Source of the DNA: Geobacillus zalihae NBRC 101842 | GTDB lineage: Bacteria; Bacillota; Bacilli; Bacillales; Anoxybacillaceae | Assembly (NCBI RefSeq): GCF_001544135.1 | Contig: NZ_BCPV01000028.1 | Span: 1-49,107 of the forward strand | Direction of reading: 5' to 3' | Length of the DNA: 49,107 nucleotides | The notes under the pieces: model-generated | Databases searched by the model: none | Told to the model about the DNA's origin: nothing | What the model saw: only the letters and a program-made list of their open reading frames with translations | Program-made: the position numbers and the translations under genes | In this document: piece by piece, positions 28,593 through 37,286 of the stretch | Layout of the letters: each line of letters begins with the position of its first letter | Numbering within the stretch: the stretch's first letter is position 1

Positions 28593-29484
28593 CGCCGCTC
28601 CACCCCTTCCGCTTCCAACGCCGTTTCTTCGGCATGCGGATGGCGCTCTCAAGCACCGGCACGTTTTCGATGACAGCCTTCGCCTTCTCGACATCCTCGA
28701 CTTGCGGCAAAATAAAAATGCCGACGCGTCCGTCATTCAAATCGCGCTTGGCGAGCGGCACGAGCGCCGGCGTTCCCGAGTCGCGGTAAATGCCGAGGGC
28801 GGTCGATACATCATGCAAAATCGCCTGCCGCTGCCCAAGATTGGCGATCGTCGTGCGGGCGTTGAAATTTTTCGGCGTTAAAATAAACCCCATTCCATAG
28901 CGCAAAATTTCTTCGCGCCGCGCCGGCAAGCCGATGTTCATGATATAGATGTTGTCAACATACAGCCCTGCCCCTTCAAAATGCGGCTTGACATATTGGA
29001 CCTCGGCAATGTCTTTCAGCCGGCTTCCGCTCATAAACCGCCGCGCCGTCATAAGGCCGATGATACTGGCGGCAAGCGCGGCCCAAATGTCCCATACTAA
29101 ATAAAAGAGCGTCGATAAAAAGGAGACGAAAATGACTAAATAGTTCCGCCCTTCAAACACAATCGCGATGCCTTCGATGTATGTTTTTCCTCTCGGCACC
29201 AGCTCATACTGATCCAACTCGTTCAACGTATTGCGCTCCATATTGCGTACGTCGCGAAATTGTGAGGCGGCCAAGGCCAAAAACGTGATCGCTGCGAACT
29301 CTTTTTCCATAATCGCCGGCACGGCGACCGTTCCCAGGCCGGCGGCAATGGCCCCTAAGGCGATATGGATTGTCCGACCGTGCAAATACGTCGGGTATTG
29401 CCGGTAATCGGTGCGCAACAAATAAAGCCGCGTCAACACCCCAGCGGCAACACCGTATAAAATCGGAAACGTGTATTCGTTCAC
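28582..29484 (-). CDS. yphB: YIEGIA-family membrane protein (YphB-like)
   Basis: A 300-residue protein with about four membrane helices in the first 160 residues, followed by a cytosolic domain. The hallmark YIEGIA is present in VPRGKTYIEGIAIVFEG around residue 107. The function is unknown to me; the family is found in spore formers. The start is GTG, overlapping the yphA stop codon (GTGA), so yphA, this gene and the small downstream gene form a coupled trio. The symbol is by position relative to B. subtilis and is less certain than the family. Confidence 0.78.
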   Translation of the reverse strand: MNEYTFPILYGVAAGVLTRLYLLRTDYRQYPTYLHGRTIHIALGAIAAGLGTVAVPAIMEKEFAAITFLALAASQFRDVRNMERNTLNELDQYELVPRGKTYIEGIAIVFEGRNYLVIFVSFLSTLFYLVWDIWAALAASIIGLMTARRFMSGSRLKDIAEVQYVKPHFEGAGLYVDNIYIMNIGLPARREEILRYGMGFILTPKNFNARTTIANLGQRQAILHDVSTALGIYRDSGTPALVPLAKRDLNDGRVGIFILPQVEDVEKAKAVIENVPVLESAIRMPKKRRWKRKGWSGDDA

Positions 29485-30077
29485 GGCTGCCTCGTCCTCC
29501 TTACAGGCCGTTTTTCCTCAAGCTGCAGCGAGAAGAAGCGGATCGATTCCCAAACGAGCAAAGATGATGCGCTAATGGCGAGCGCATCCAAAAAGGAAAA
29601 CGACCCAAGCACATAACCCGGCGCCATGCGCAAGATGGACATGGCGTACACCACTTCCCCTTGACAGCCGCCGAGCGCCAGACAAAGAAGGCGGGCGGAT
29701 ATGCGGCGGTGGAACAGACTGCTGATCAAGGCCATCCACCAGCCAAGCATCCATTGGCCATCAAGCCAAATCCAGACCGGATCAAACAAGGCAAGCAGAC
29801 GAAAAGCGGCATAGGCAAACGCCAAGCCGGACGCTGACAGCGCCATCCGCAGCCATCCGCATGGCCGCTGTGTGACCGCCGCGTAACAAGAGAAGAAAAA
29901 AAGCACAAAAAAGGACGCCGCCATATGAATGGGACTGATCTTCACCGTCATCGAGGCCGAACTGATCATGAAAAGCGAAAATGCAGCCAGCTTCGTCCGC
30001 TCGACGGTCTTTTTCATCAAAAATGTCGCTGCAATCCATAACGCCCAAAAAAAGAAATAAAAATAAGCTCCTTCCAT
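29481..30077 (-). CDS. yphA: Membrane protein YphA
   Basis: A 198-residue integral membrane protein with roughly five or six hydrophobic helices (for example YFYFFFWALWIAATFLM and AASFFVLFFFSCYAAV). It matches B. subtilis YphA in size and place. No function is established from sequence. The ATG at 30077 (MEGAYFYF) has TAAGGAG upstream; a GTG three codons earlier is less suitable. It is the first gene of the trio with the YIEGIA protein. Confidence 0.75.
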   Translation of the reverse strand: MEGAYFYFFFWALWIAATFLMKKTVERTKLAAFSLFMISSASMTVKISPIHMAASFFVLFFFSCYAAVTQRPCGWLRMALSASGLAFAYAAFRLLALFDPVWIWLDGQWMLGWWMALISSLFHRRISARLLCLALGGCQGEVVYAMSILRMAPGYVLGSFSFLDALAISASSLLVWESIRFFSLQLEEKRPVRRTRQP

Positions 30078-30130
30078 CTTTTCCACTCCTTATTATGTTC
30101 ATTATGTCATCTTTTATGAACGTTCATTCC

Positions 30131-30161
30131 TGTATAGAAAAAACAGCATTCGTTCATAGTA
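30131..30161 (+). promoter_or_regulatory. Sigma-G-like promoter of ypzI
   Basis: TGTATA (30131-30136), an 18-base spacer, and CATAGTA (30155-30161) resemble the forespore sigma-G pattern (TGAATA, 17-18, CATACTA). It is 42 bases upstream of ypzI on the plus strand. Assignment rests on this similarity only. Confidence 0.4.
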
Positions 30162-30202
30162 AAAATGATCGCTGTACCGAAGCAGAAAGGAGCCATGGCG
30201 AA

Positions 30203-30337
30203 ATGGGAAAAGATCGACAGGAAAAAAAGCTGAAGCAATCGCGGCGCGTCGAGTCAGATCGGGATCAGTCCCTCTCCTATAAAGGAGCGGCTCGGCTCGA
30301 CACGCCGGAGGAAGCGCGGGAACGGAACCGCCATTAA
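30203..30337 (+). CDS. ypzI: YpzI family small basic protein
   Basis: A 44-residue, strongly charged protein beginning MGKDRQEKKLKQSRRVESDRDQ and ending ARLDTPEEARERNRH, the pattern of the short Bacillus YpzI family. Its function is unknown. AAAGGAG lies ten bases before the ATG. It is transcribed from the plus strand, divergent from yphA and convergent with the rpsA-like gene, and both sides share the bidirectional terminator at 30426-30475. A sigma-G-like promoter precedes it, so a spore role is possible. Confidence 0.78.
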   Translation: MGKDRQEKKLKQSRRVESDRDQSLSYKGAARLDTPEEARERNRH

Positions 30338-30425
30338 GAAAAAGCGGTCCTTCTCTTCCCTTGCGGCCGCCCTTGTCCCGATGCGAGCAACAGCCGCACA
30401 ATTCCGTTGCAATGAATCAAGCAAA

Positions 30426-30475
30426 AAAGCTCCCTCCGTCCAGATGGCTCAAGCCATCGGACAGAAGGGAGCTTT
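30426..30475. terminator. Bidirectional terminator between ypzI and the rpsA-like gene
   Basis: AAAGCTCCCT pairs with AGGGAGCTTT at the base, with inner pairs GATGGC/GCCATC and a TCAA loop. A-tract and T-rich sequences flank both sides, so it can serve both converging transcripts. Confidence 0.85.
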
Positions 30476-30514
30476 CGCTTTGTTTTGCCAGCTAGTTGAT
30501 CTTGCGGCTCTGCA

Positions 30515-31678
30515 TTACTTTAATTTTTTCAGCTGCTCGCCAATCACTTCGCCGAGCTGAAAGCCGCGCGTTTCCGACGTTCTTGTGTATTGGCTGTAAT
30601 CCTCGGCCGGCGCGGCCGCCTCTTCCTCAAGCAGCGCGCGGATGCTGAGGGAAAGGCGGTGATCCGCTTCGTTGACGTCGAGCACTTTCGCCTTCACCAC
30701 GTCGCCTTCTTTCAGCACTTCATGCGGCGAGCCGATGCGGCGGTTGGCGATTTGCGAAACATGCACCAATCCTTCGACGCCTGGGAAGACTTCCACAAAC
30801 GCGCCGAATGAAGCGAGCCGTTTCACCGTCCCGGTGACGACATCACCCGGTTTCACTTTTTCGCCGAGGCCTTCCCATGGGCCCGGCAACGCTTCTTTGA
30901 TCGACAGCGACAGGCGGCCTTGTTCCGGGTCGACAGCCAACACTTTCACTTTCACCGCATCGCCTTCTTTCACCACTTCCGACGGATGAGCGACGCGCGT
31001 ATGGGAAAGCTGGGAAATATGTACGAGCCCATCAAACCCGCCGACATCGACAAAGACGCCGAAATCGGCAATGCGGCGGACGACGCCATCCAACACTTGC
31101 CCCGGCTCAAGGCGGGAGAGCAGTTCTTTTTGCTGCCGCGCTTGTTCTTCCTCAACGACCGCCCGATGCGACAAAATGACGCGGTTTTTCTCGCGGTCAA
31201 GCTCGACGACTTTCACGGCGAGCGTTTTTCCTTTATAATCGGAAAAATCTTCGACGTAATGCGGCTCGACAAGCGACGCCGGGATGAAGCCGCGCACTCC
31301 GACATCGGCGACAAGACCGCCTTTGACGATGTCTTTAATGACTGTTTCAAATGTTTCGCCGCTTACAAATTTGCGCTCAAGATCTTCCCACGCCCGCTCG
31401 GCGTCCACCGCTCTTTTCGATAAAATGAGCAACCCTTCTTCCCCGTCTTTTCCTTCTTCCACTTTTTTGACTTTGGCCGTCACTTCATCGCCGACAGCGA
31501 CGGCATCGCTCGGTTTTTCAATATGCAAGTTCGACAGCTCGCTGATCGGAATGATGCCGCTTTGCTTGCTGTTTTCCACCTCGACCAGCACTTGCTTGTC
31601 CTCAAGCTTCACCACTTTGCCGCGGACGATATCGCCCACTTCATACACATTGACTTGCACATTCATCTCTTCTGTCAT
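30515..31678 (-). CDS. rpsA: 30S ribosomal protein S1-like protein (YpfD)
   Basis: A 387-residue protein with four S1 RNA-binding domains, each with the GDIVRGKV...VDVG...GFIP/GLVHISQL pattern, starting near residues 15, 105, 190 and 275. Short Firmicute forms of this kind (ypfD in B. subtilis) are S1 homologues with fewer domains than the six in E. coli and may not be true ribosomal subunits. The ATG has GGAGGG upstream. An approximately 90-base leader precedes it from a probable promoter. Confidence 0.92.
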   Translation of the reverse strand: MTEEMNVQVNVYEVGDIVRGKVVKLEDKQVLVEVENSKQSGIIPISELSNLHIEKPSDAVAVGDEVTAKVKKVEEGKDGEEGLLILSKRAVDAERAWEDLERKFVSGETFETVIKDIVKGGLVADVGVRGFIPASLVEPHYVEDFSDYKGKTLAVKVVELDREKNRVILSHRAVVEEEQARQQKELLSRLEPGQVLDGVVRRIADFGVFVDVGGFDGLVHISQLSHTRVAHPSEVVKEGDAVKVKVLAVDPEQGRLSLSIKEALPGPWEGLGEKVKPGDVVTGTVKRLASFGAFVEVFPGVEGLVHVSQIANRRIGSPHEVLKEGDVVKAKVLDVNEADHRLSLSIRALLEEEAAAPAEDYSQYTRTSETRGFQLGEVIGEQLKKLK

Positions 31679-31775
31679 CGCAAAAACCCTCCTTCATCGA
31701 CTGACAACTGTCAAAAGCGCTCCTCGCGCCGAGGCCGCGGCCGGCTGTCGGCAAAATAAGGACGCTTTTCTAGTT

Positions 31776-31784
31776 AGTATACCA
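31776..31784 (-). promoter_or_regulatory. Extended -10 promoter of the rpsA-like gene
   Basis: Minus strand TGGTATACT: TATACT (31776-31781) with the TG of an extended -10. No convincing -35 was seen at 17 bases. It lies in the 179-base gap after plsC and implies a leader of about 90 bases with a GC-rich inverted repeat (near 31720-31745). Confidence 0.55.
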
Positions 31785-31857
31785 TATTTTCTCAATCAAC
31801 ATGTACTATAATGCTCATTGAGGCGGCGGAAGGGATGCCTCAAACAGCCTGTTCCTT

Positions 31858-32451
31858 TCATGCCCGCTGATGCTCTTCCAGCAGCCGGCGGATATGATCC
31901 ATAATGTAATCGGCCGCTTCTTCTGGGCTCGCTTTCCGCGCGCGCAGCGGCGCCATATCGACCGGCGCTCCGTACACAACCTTAAGCGGCACAAACGGAC
32001 GGTACGGGCCGACAATGGCGCACGGGACAACGGCGGCATCGGTGCGCAAAGCGAAAAAGCCAACGCCGGGCAGCGCCTTTTTCAGCCGGCCGTCTTTGCT
32101 GCGCGTCCCTTCCGGAAAAATGCCGAGCACTTCGCCTTGCTTCAGCACCTCAAGCCCCGTGCGCAGCGCCTGGCGGTCGTTCATGCCGCGCTTGACAGGA
32201 AAGGCATGCAAGCTTTTGACGAGCGTTTTCACGACCGGAGCACGAAACAGCTCTTCTTTCGCCATAAACCGAATCGGCCGCGGCGCCGTAATGCCGATGA
32301 CCGGCGGATCTAGGTTGCTGATATGGTTGGCGCAAAGAAGCACGCCGCCTTCCTTTGGAAATTGTTCAATCCCGATCGTTTGAATGCGGTAAAAAGGGGT
32401 GAGCACTCCCTTGACGATCCCCTTGGCGAATGAATAAAAGTCCACCGTCAT
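31858..32451 (-). CDS. plsC: 1-acyl-sn-glycerol-3-phosphate acyltransferase
   Basis: It adds the second fatty acid in phosphatidic acid synthesis. The 197-residue protein has the acyltransferase box [10 protein letters not shown] (His and Asp catalytic), box [13 protein letters not shown], and VPCAIVGP near the C-terminus. Its ATG overlaps the cmk stop codon (ATGA). The cmk-plsC-rpsA order is common in Bacillaceae. Which acyl donor it uses cannot be read from sequence. Confidence 0.9.
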   Translation of the reverse strand: MTVDFYSFAKGIVKGVLTPFYRIQTIGIEQFPKEGGVLLCANHISNLDPPVIGITAPRPIRFMAKEELFRAPVVKTLVKSLHAFPVKRGMNDRQALRTGLEVLKQGEVLGIFPEGTRSKDGRLKKALPGVGFFALRTDAAVVPCAIVGPYRPFVPLKVVYGAPVDMAPLRARKASPEEAADYIMDHIRRLLEEHQRA

Positions 32452-33122
32452 CCAATCCTTTCGTTGACAATCTCCATAATCCGCTCCACCACTTCCTCAA
32501 CCGACAGCGATGTCGTATCGATTTCCACCGCATCCGGCGCCTTGCGAAGCGGCGCTGTCTCCCGTTCCGAATCGAGCCGGTCGCGGCGGGCGATCTCTTC
32601 TTTCAGCTTTTCAAGATCGGATGGAAAGCCGCGCGCAAGATTTTCCTCATGCCGGCGCCGCGCCCGCTCCTCGACCGACGCTTTCAGGAAAATTTTCACT
32701 TCGGCGTTCGGCAGCACATGCGTTCCGATATCGCGCCCGTCCATGACGACGCCGCCCCCTTCCGCCAAGGCGCGTTGGCGGGCGACCATCTCCTCGCGCA
32801 CAAGCGGATGCTTCGCGACAAGCGACACCGCATTCGTCACCGCCTCACCGCGGATGATGTCGGTCACATCGTCGCCATTGACTAGGACGATCTGTCCATG
32901 CGGCGACGGTTTCAACTCAATCGATGTATCGCGAAGCAGCGACAGGAGCGCCTGCTCATCATGGATGTCGACGCCGCATGCAAGCGCCCGGTACGTCAGC
33001 GCGCGATACATGGCGCCGGTATCGATGTATACGTAGGAAAGCCGCCTAGCGATCCGTTTGGCGACCGTGCTTTTTCCCGCCGCGGCGGGTCCGTCGATCG
33101 CGATGCTGATTCGTCGTTTCAT
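32448..33122 (-). CDS. cmk: Cytidylate kinase
   Basis: It phosphorylates CMP and dCMP. The 224-residue protein has the P-loop [16 protein letters not shown] near the N-terminus, [16 protein letters not shown], and the family motif [23 protein letters not shown] in the middle. Two adjacent ATGs are present; the second (33122) has better spacing to AGGAGG. It forms a unit with plsC through an ATGA overlap. Confidence 0.95.
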   Translation of the reverse strand: MKRRISIAIDGPAAAGKSTVAKRIARRLSYVYIDTGAMYRALTYRALACGVDIHDEQALLSLLRDTSIELKPSPHGQIVLVNGDDVTDIIRGEAVTNAVSLVAKHPLVREEMVARQRALAEGGGVVMDGRDIGTHVLPNAEVKIFLKASVEERARRRHEENLARGFPSDLEKLKEEIARRDRLDSERETAPLRKAPDAVEIDTTSLSVEEVVERIMEIVNERIG

Positions 33123-33161
33123 CATTTCCTCCTGCTTTACCGAAAATCGCTTGATGAGTGC

Positions 33162-33190
33162 ACAAAGAAAAATGCAGGAAAACCCTGCAT
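33162..33190 (-). terminator. Terminator-like hairpin between ypfB and cmk
   Basis: Minus strand: ATGCAGG / CCTGCAT with a GTTTT loop (33172-33190), followed by TTTTTCTTTG. It ends the motI-ypfB transcript or acts as an attenuator ahead of cmk; see the adjacent promoter-like site. Confidence 0.65.
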
Positions 33191-33202
33191 GTTTCCATGT
33201 TC

Positions 33203-33211
33203 ATTGTACCA
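33203..33211 (-). promoter_or_regulatory. Extended -10 promoter-like site before the cmk leader hairpin
   Basis: Minus strand TGGTACAAT with TACAAT at 33203-33208. TCGACC lies 17 bases upstream as a weak -35, overlapping the ypfB end. A transcript starting near 33196 would enter the hairpin at 33172-33190 almost at once. Confidence 0.45.
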
Positions 33212-33220
33212 TATCCGCCG

Positions 33221-33400
33221 TCAACGGTCGACGGCCGTTTCAACTGTTTTCGTTTTTTCCGGCTTGGCTACCCCTTCGTATTCGTACACCTTGCCGATAT
33301 ACAAGGGCGCTTTCGTGTACAACACAAGCCATTGGGCGACTAGCAAACAAATCGCCTGGATGACGACAAGCTTCCACAACAGCTGTTCGATCCGTTTCAT
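33221..33400 (-). CDS. ypfB: Small membrane protein YpfB
   Basis: A 59-residue protein, MKRIEQLLWKLVVIQAICLLVAQWLVLY followed by a short polar tail. It has one membrane helix near the N-terminus and an EYEGVAKPEK tail, matching the YpfB (DUF5359) family, of unknown function. AGGAGG lies eight bases before the ATG. The reading frame continues upstream to 33712, but that part is antisense-frame noise over motI. It lies between motI and cmk as in B. subtilis. Confidence 0.8.
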   Translation of the reverse strand: MKRIEQLLWKLVVIQAICLLVAQWLVLYTKAPLYIGKVYEYEGVAKPEKTKTVETAVDR

Positions 33401-33452
33401 GGCGCAAGCCTCCTGCTTCCCATTTTTTCTAGCAGTATTCCACGCGCCCAGC

Positions 33453-34124
33453 TCATTTATTCTGTTCGTTCTCCCATTTTCTCTCCTCAAGCTGCCGTTC
33501 AAAGCTGTAGCGAATGAGCCGGACGCGGTCTTGGGGGGCGAGGTCTGTGAACTCCACCGACATTTTCGCCATGCCGCGCTCGTCATCAGCCATGCGCACA
33601 ATCGACGCCTTCGTTTGCACGTAATGGTATTCGCCGGAGCGCATCGCCAACACGAGCCAAAGCTCGACCGCCATGCCGGGGCGAAGAAGCGGAGCGTGCG
33701 CCGGCGGCACAAGGAGGGCGGCGCCGCCGGCGCTGATATCCACCGTCATCGTCACAAACGGAGCGAACTCGCTGTCAGACGGATGGACGGCCGCATCGAC
33801 ATTCGCTTTCACCCGCACATAACGGCGGCGCTGGATGCGCACGACGTATTCCTCGCCCGGGTAAGCCAAGACGACCATCGGCAACGGATCGCGGATTTTT
33901 CCCTTCACTTCGGTATCAAACATGTATAAACCGCCGTCTTGACCGACAAAAGTCGCTTTAAACTGCATCCCGTTCAACAAATAAACGGTTTTTCCACTCT
34001 GTTCATCGATCGGATAGCTGATATGAACCGCCCCGTCAGCAACGGCGAGCGCTTTGCTTCGGTATTGCCGCGCTGAGCCGTCCGACGGCTCAAGCCGGAT
34101 CGAATCTCCGATTTTGATCATCAT
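33453..34124 (-). CDS. motI: c-di-GMP-binding PilZ-domain protein, flagellar brake (MotI/YpfA)
   Basis: A 223-residue protein with an N-terminal YcgR-type domain and a C-terminal PilZ domain from about residue 95. The c-di-GMP signature is complete: RRRYVRVKAN followed by DISAGGAALL. In B. subtilis the equivalent protein (YpfA, also DgrA) binds c-di-GMP and inhibits the flagellar stator. The ATG at 34124 has AAAGG upstream. It is followed by ypfB. A second ATG is one codon in. Confidence 0.87.
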   Translation of the reverse strand: MMIKIGDSIRLEPSDGSARQYRSKALAVADGAVHISYPIDEQSGKTVYLLNGMQFKATFVGQDGGLYMFDTEVKGKIRDPLPMVVLAYPGEEYVVRIQRRRYVRVKANVDAAVHPSDSEFAPFVTMTVDISAGGAALLVPPAHAPLLRPGMAVELWLVLAMRSGEYHYVQTKASIVRMADDERGMAKMSVEFTDLAPQDRVRLIRYSFERQLEERKWENEQNK

Positions 34125-34228
34125 GGTTCCTTTTCCCCTTTTCAGTCAGCTGCCGAACCGGCGATCGTTTCGCTGACCCGCATGATGTCCCATGACGATT
34201 ATACCATACCGTCCGGCTGCCTTTGACC

Positions 34229-34266
34229 AAAAAAAGAGGAAAAGCCGACAGCCCCAGCTTTTCCTC
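34229..34266 (-). terminator. Rho-independent terminator of sleB-ypeB
   Basis: Minus strand: GAGGAAAAGC / GCTTTTCCTC (34236-34266), a 10-bp perfect stem, followed by TTTTTTT. Confidence 0.9.
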
Positions 34267-34275
34267 CCTTTGTTT

Positions 34276-35619
34276 TCATCTGTAATTCGGCTCCACGCTT
34301 TCAAGCTTCTCGACTTTTTCTTCAAGGCCGGTTGCGGCGTTAATGAACAGTTGATACGTTTCATCGCCAAGCGTTCCTAAAAACTCATAGCAAAGCACCG
34401 GTTTTTGCAAATCGTTCATAATGACCGCCTGGCGCTCTTCCATCACTTTCAAATGTGGGTTTACCTTTTTCTTCACCGCCTCGACGGTGAGCGTCGGTTT
34501 GGGCAACGGACGCGGAATGGACGATGACAAATAGTCGCGCGCCGTAAAGCCGACGACATGGCCGTTGTCAAGCGCCACTTTCATTTGGATCGCTTCCGGG
34601 TAAATGCGGACGCCGTTTTCGCTTTTGACAAATGTCAGCACGGCGACATTATCGTATTGCGTGCTGTCGTACAATTCAAAGCCGGTGAATTGATGCCGTC
34701 GCAAAAACGCCATCCCACGGTTGGCCGCCTCATGCAAGCTGATCTTCGGCTTGCCGATTGGCCGGCTGTTTAACGCCCAAATCGGATATCCGCCGTTTTT
34801 CGTCACATCCATATAAATGTCGCCCTTTGTTTTCGGATCGTGAATCGTTAAACTGTAAAAACGCTCATCCGCCCCATTGCCGCTGTCCGTCACCTTGATT
34901 TTCTCTGTTCCTTTTAAGCCGAGAAACTCGCGGGCGATCCGTTTCGCCTCGTCTTTGGAAATCGGGCGCCCTTTCGCGCGGACAAAGCCTTTTTCCTCAT
35001 TGGCGAGGCCGATGAACGACGGGCCGAACTCGGACGAACTTGAGAATGTATCAACATTTTTCTCCACTGCTTTCAAGCCGTCAATAATGATGTTGTCGCC
35101 TTTCTCGTCGTTCGTCGCCAGCGCCAGTTCGACGTCCATCCAGCGCAAATTGTTTTCCAGCACTAAATGCTGCACGTTGCGCAACTCTTGGCGGATCGCG
35201 CCAGCGCTTTTGTACAGCGCCTCGAGCGTCTTATACTCTTCTTTCGTCAATGGTTCTTTTTCCAAATCGCGCACGGCCGTCCGGTAGCTGAACTCGCCGA
35301 TTTTCGATAAAAACTCTTGCGTCTTGTTAAACGGCAAAAGAGACAGCGGCAGTTGGCCGACATCAGAATGGGCTTCAGACGCGATTTTCCACACTTCGGC
35401 GAGCGCCGGCGACAATGAAGCGTGCGAATTCATTGCCAGCGTCGCTCCAAGCTTGTCATGCAGCAAATCGATCTGATAGGCTAAATCGTGAAACGCGCGC
35501 TGGTAATTGTTTTCCGCATGAATTAAGATCGCGTTTTTTTCCTGATGCTCGCGGTAGCCCCAGTAGCCAGTGCCGACGACAGCGACGACAAGCGCTGCAA
35601 TCAGTAAGTTTCGCACCAT
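34276..35619 (-). CDS. ypeB: Germination protein YpeB
   Basis: YpeB is required to place and stabilise the cortex-lytic enzyme SleB in the spore; the two are mutually dependent. The 447-residue protein has an N-terminal membrane anchor (residues 2-20, LLIAALVVAVVGTGYWGY), a helical N-terminal domain, and three PepSY-like repeats in the C-terminal half (e.g. ISKDEAKRIAREFLGLKG and ISLHEAANRGMAFLRRHQ). It follows sleB by 15 bases. Confidence 0.95.
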   Translation of the reverse strand: MVRNLLIAALVVAVVGTGYWGYREHQEKNAILIHAENNYQRAFHDLAYQIDLLHDKLGATLAMNSHASLSPALAEVWKIASEAHSDVGQLPLSLLPFNKTQEFLSKIGEFSYRTAVRDLEKEPLTKEEYKTLEALYKSAGAIRQELRNVQHLVLENNLRWMDVELALATNDEKGDNIIIDGLKAVEKNVDTFSSSSEFGPSFIGLANEEKGFVRAKGRPISKDEAKRIAREFLGLKGTEKIKVTDSGNGADERFYSLTIHDPKTKGDIYMDVTKNGGYPIWALNSRPIGKPKISLHEAANRGMAFLRRHQFTGFELYDSTQYDNVAVLTFVKSENGVRIYPEAIQMKVALDNGHVVGFTARDYLSSSIPRPLPKPTLTVEAVKKKVNPHLKVMEERQAVIMNDLQKPVLCYEFLGTLGDETYQLFINAATGLEEKVEKLESVEPNYR

Positions 35620-35634
35620 CTCGTCTCCCTCCTT

Positions 35635-36429
35635 TTATTTGCAAAAAATATGGTTTCCAATCCGCTTGATTTGCGGGCGGCTCCAAATCCAAGCGCTCGT
35701 CGCCGTGGCTGGGTTAAAGTAGTAAATCGCTCCGCCGGTCGGGTCCCAGCCGTTGATCGCATCCAACACCGCTTTTTTCGCCGTTTCATTCGGCGTCAGC
35801 CAAATTTGCCCATCGGCGACCGCGGTAAACGCGCCGGGCTGAAAAATCACCCCAGCGACCGTATCCGGAAACGACGGATGCTCCAGCCGATTTAAAATAA
35901 CGGCGGCAACCGCCACTTGCCCGATGTACGGCTCGCCGCGCGCCTCGCCGTAGACAGCGTTCGCCATGAGCCGAATGTCGTTTTGCGAAAACCCTTTCGG
36001 CACATTGGATGCTGTCGTTTTCACCGTTCGCCCGCCGCCTCCGCCGCGTTTTTTCACCTGCTGGCTGAGCGGAATGCCGCCGTAATGGGTGAAATCGTTT
36101 CCTTGGCGGATTTGCTCTTTCACAAACTGCTCGTAATATTTTGAAGCGTTCACAAGCTTCCGTTTCGTCTCCGATCCGGCTAGTCCATCGACCGGCAAGC
36201 CGTATTCGTATTGGAAATTGCGCAACGCCCAATACGTTCGCCAGCCAAACACGCCGTCAATTTTGCCGTTGTAAAACCCAAGGTATTGCAGCCGCGCCTG
36301 CAGTTCAATGACATCATCGCCAACTGCTCCACGCTGAATCACTTGCGGGGAAAACGCGAAAGCATGGCCTGATGGGTAAATGTATGTCCAAACAGCCAAT
36401 GCGATGAATAGAACCCATTTTCTTGCCAT
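35635..36429 (-). CDS. sleB: Spore cortex-lytic enzyme SleB
   Basis: A lytic transglycosylase that degrades cortex peptidoglycan during germination. The 264-residue protein has a signal peptide (MARKWVLFIALAVWTYIYPSG and HAFAFS), a peptidoglycan-binding domain (QRGAVGDDVIELQARLQYLGFYNG), and a C-terminal hydrolase-2 domain starting NAVYGEARGEP with the catalytic Glu. The ATG at 36429 has GGGAGG upstream. Sigma-G expression is expected from B. subtilis but no clear promoter was found. Confidence 0.95.
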   Translation of the reverse strand: MARKWVLFIALAVWTYIYPSGHAFAFSPQVIQRGAVGDDVIELQARLQYLGFYNGKIDGVFGWRTYWALRNFQYEYGLPVDGLAGSETKRKLVNASKYYEQFVKEQIRQGNDFTHYGGIPLSQQVKKRGGGGGRTVKTTASNVPKGFSQNDIRLMANAVYGEARGEPYIGQVAVAAVILNRLEHPSFPDTVAGVIFQPGAFTAVADGQIWLTPNETAKKAVLDAINGWDPTGGAIYYFNPATATSAWIWSRPQIKRIGNHIFCK

Positions 36430-36506
36430 ATGTGAACCTCCCGTCAACAATCACCGTTTTTACCCCTATTTTCCTTCCGTTTCCCTTTTTTATGCGAAAA
36501 AAAGAA

Positions 36507-36535
36507 AAAAGCCAAAGCTTTTACGCTTGGCTTTT
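36507..36535 (-). terminator. Rho-independent terminator overlapping the prsW stop
   Basis: Minus strand: AAAAGCCAA / TTGGCTTTT with a GCGTAAAAGC-type loop, followed by a T-rich run. The first arm is within the last codons of prsW. Confidence 0.75.
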
Positions 36536-37198
36536 CACAGGCGGCACCGCTTGAGGGCGGGCGTATCCTTTCGCTTGTTTTACTTTGCGCAACGCCGCCC
36601 ACCATAAGGCGAGCATAAACAAACCCATGTAATAGCCCCAACGCTCTTTGGCGAGCAGCAGCCAGTCATAGACGCCATGAAGGAAAAACGGCAACAAAAA
36701 CGACGCCCATAAATAATAGCGGCGCTTTTTTACGGCAAACTTCGCCTTGCCGAAATAAAACCCCATGATGACGGAAAAGAGCGCATGACTGGACACCGGC
36801 AAAAGCGCCCGGGCAATGGCCGTCTCCACTCCGTTGGCCAACAAGTACAAAATGTTTTCCAGCGTCGCGAATCCAAGCGAGACGCTGGCGCTGTACACAA
36901 TGCCGTCATACGGCTCGTCAAATTCGTCGTGGTCATACACAAAAAAATAAACGACAAACCATTTGACAAACTCCTCAAGGAGCGCAGCGGAAAGAAACGC
37001 CTCGGCTGCCGGCGACGCGACGATCCCTTCTGCCGACAGCACGTATTGGATGAACATGATCGGAAACACAAGCAAGACGCCGAACAAAAACATGCGCAAC
37101 ACAAACGAAAGCGGCTCAGCTTCATACTCGTCCTTTAAATAAAAATAACTAAGCAGCGCCACCCCGGGGGCGACGCCGGCGGAAATCAACGAAAACAT
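36521..37198 (-). CDS. prsW: Site-1 protease PrsW, glutamic-type intramembrane protease
   Basis: In B. subtilis PrsW cuts the anti-sigma factor RsiW to release sigma-W. The 225-residue protein starts MFSLISAGVAPGVALLSYFYLKDEYEAEP and has several membrane helices with the conserved LLEEFVKWF, SLGFATLENILYL, and HALFSVIMGF/HGVYDWLL active-site motifs. The ATG at 37198 is the family start. The frame extends to 37378, but the extra part is not homologous. Whether RsiW is the substrate here is inference. No sigW is in the window. Confidence 0.93.
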   Translation of the reverse strand: MFSLISAGVAPGVALLSYFYLKDEYEAEPLSFVLRMFLFGVLLVFPIMFIQYVLSAEGIVASPAAEAFLSAALLEEFVKWFVVYFFVYDHDEFDEPYDGIVYSASVSLGFATLENILYLLANGVETAIARALLPVSSHALFSVIMGFYFGKAKFAVKKRRYYLWASFLLPFFLHGVYDWLLLAKERWGYYMGLFMLALWWAALRKVKQAKGYARPQAVPPVKSQA

Positions 37199-37286
37199 CC
37201 TCGATCCCCGTTTCTTTGGCATTTTTACCTTCATCGTACCACGAAACAGGGGAGAAAAAAAGAGGAATTGCTGGGCCGCTTGTTGC

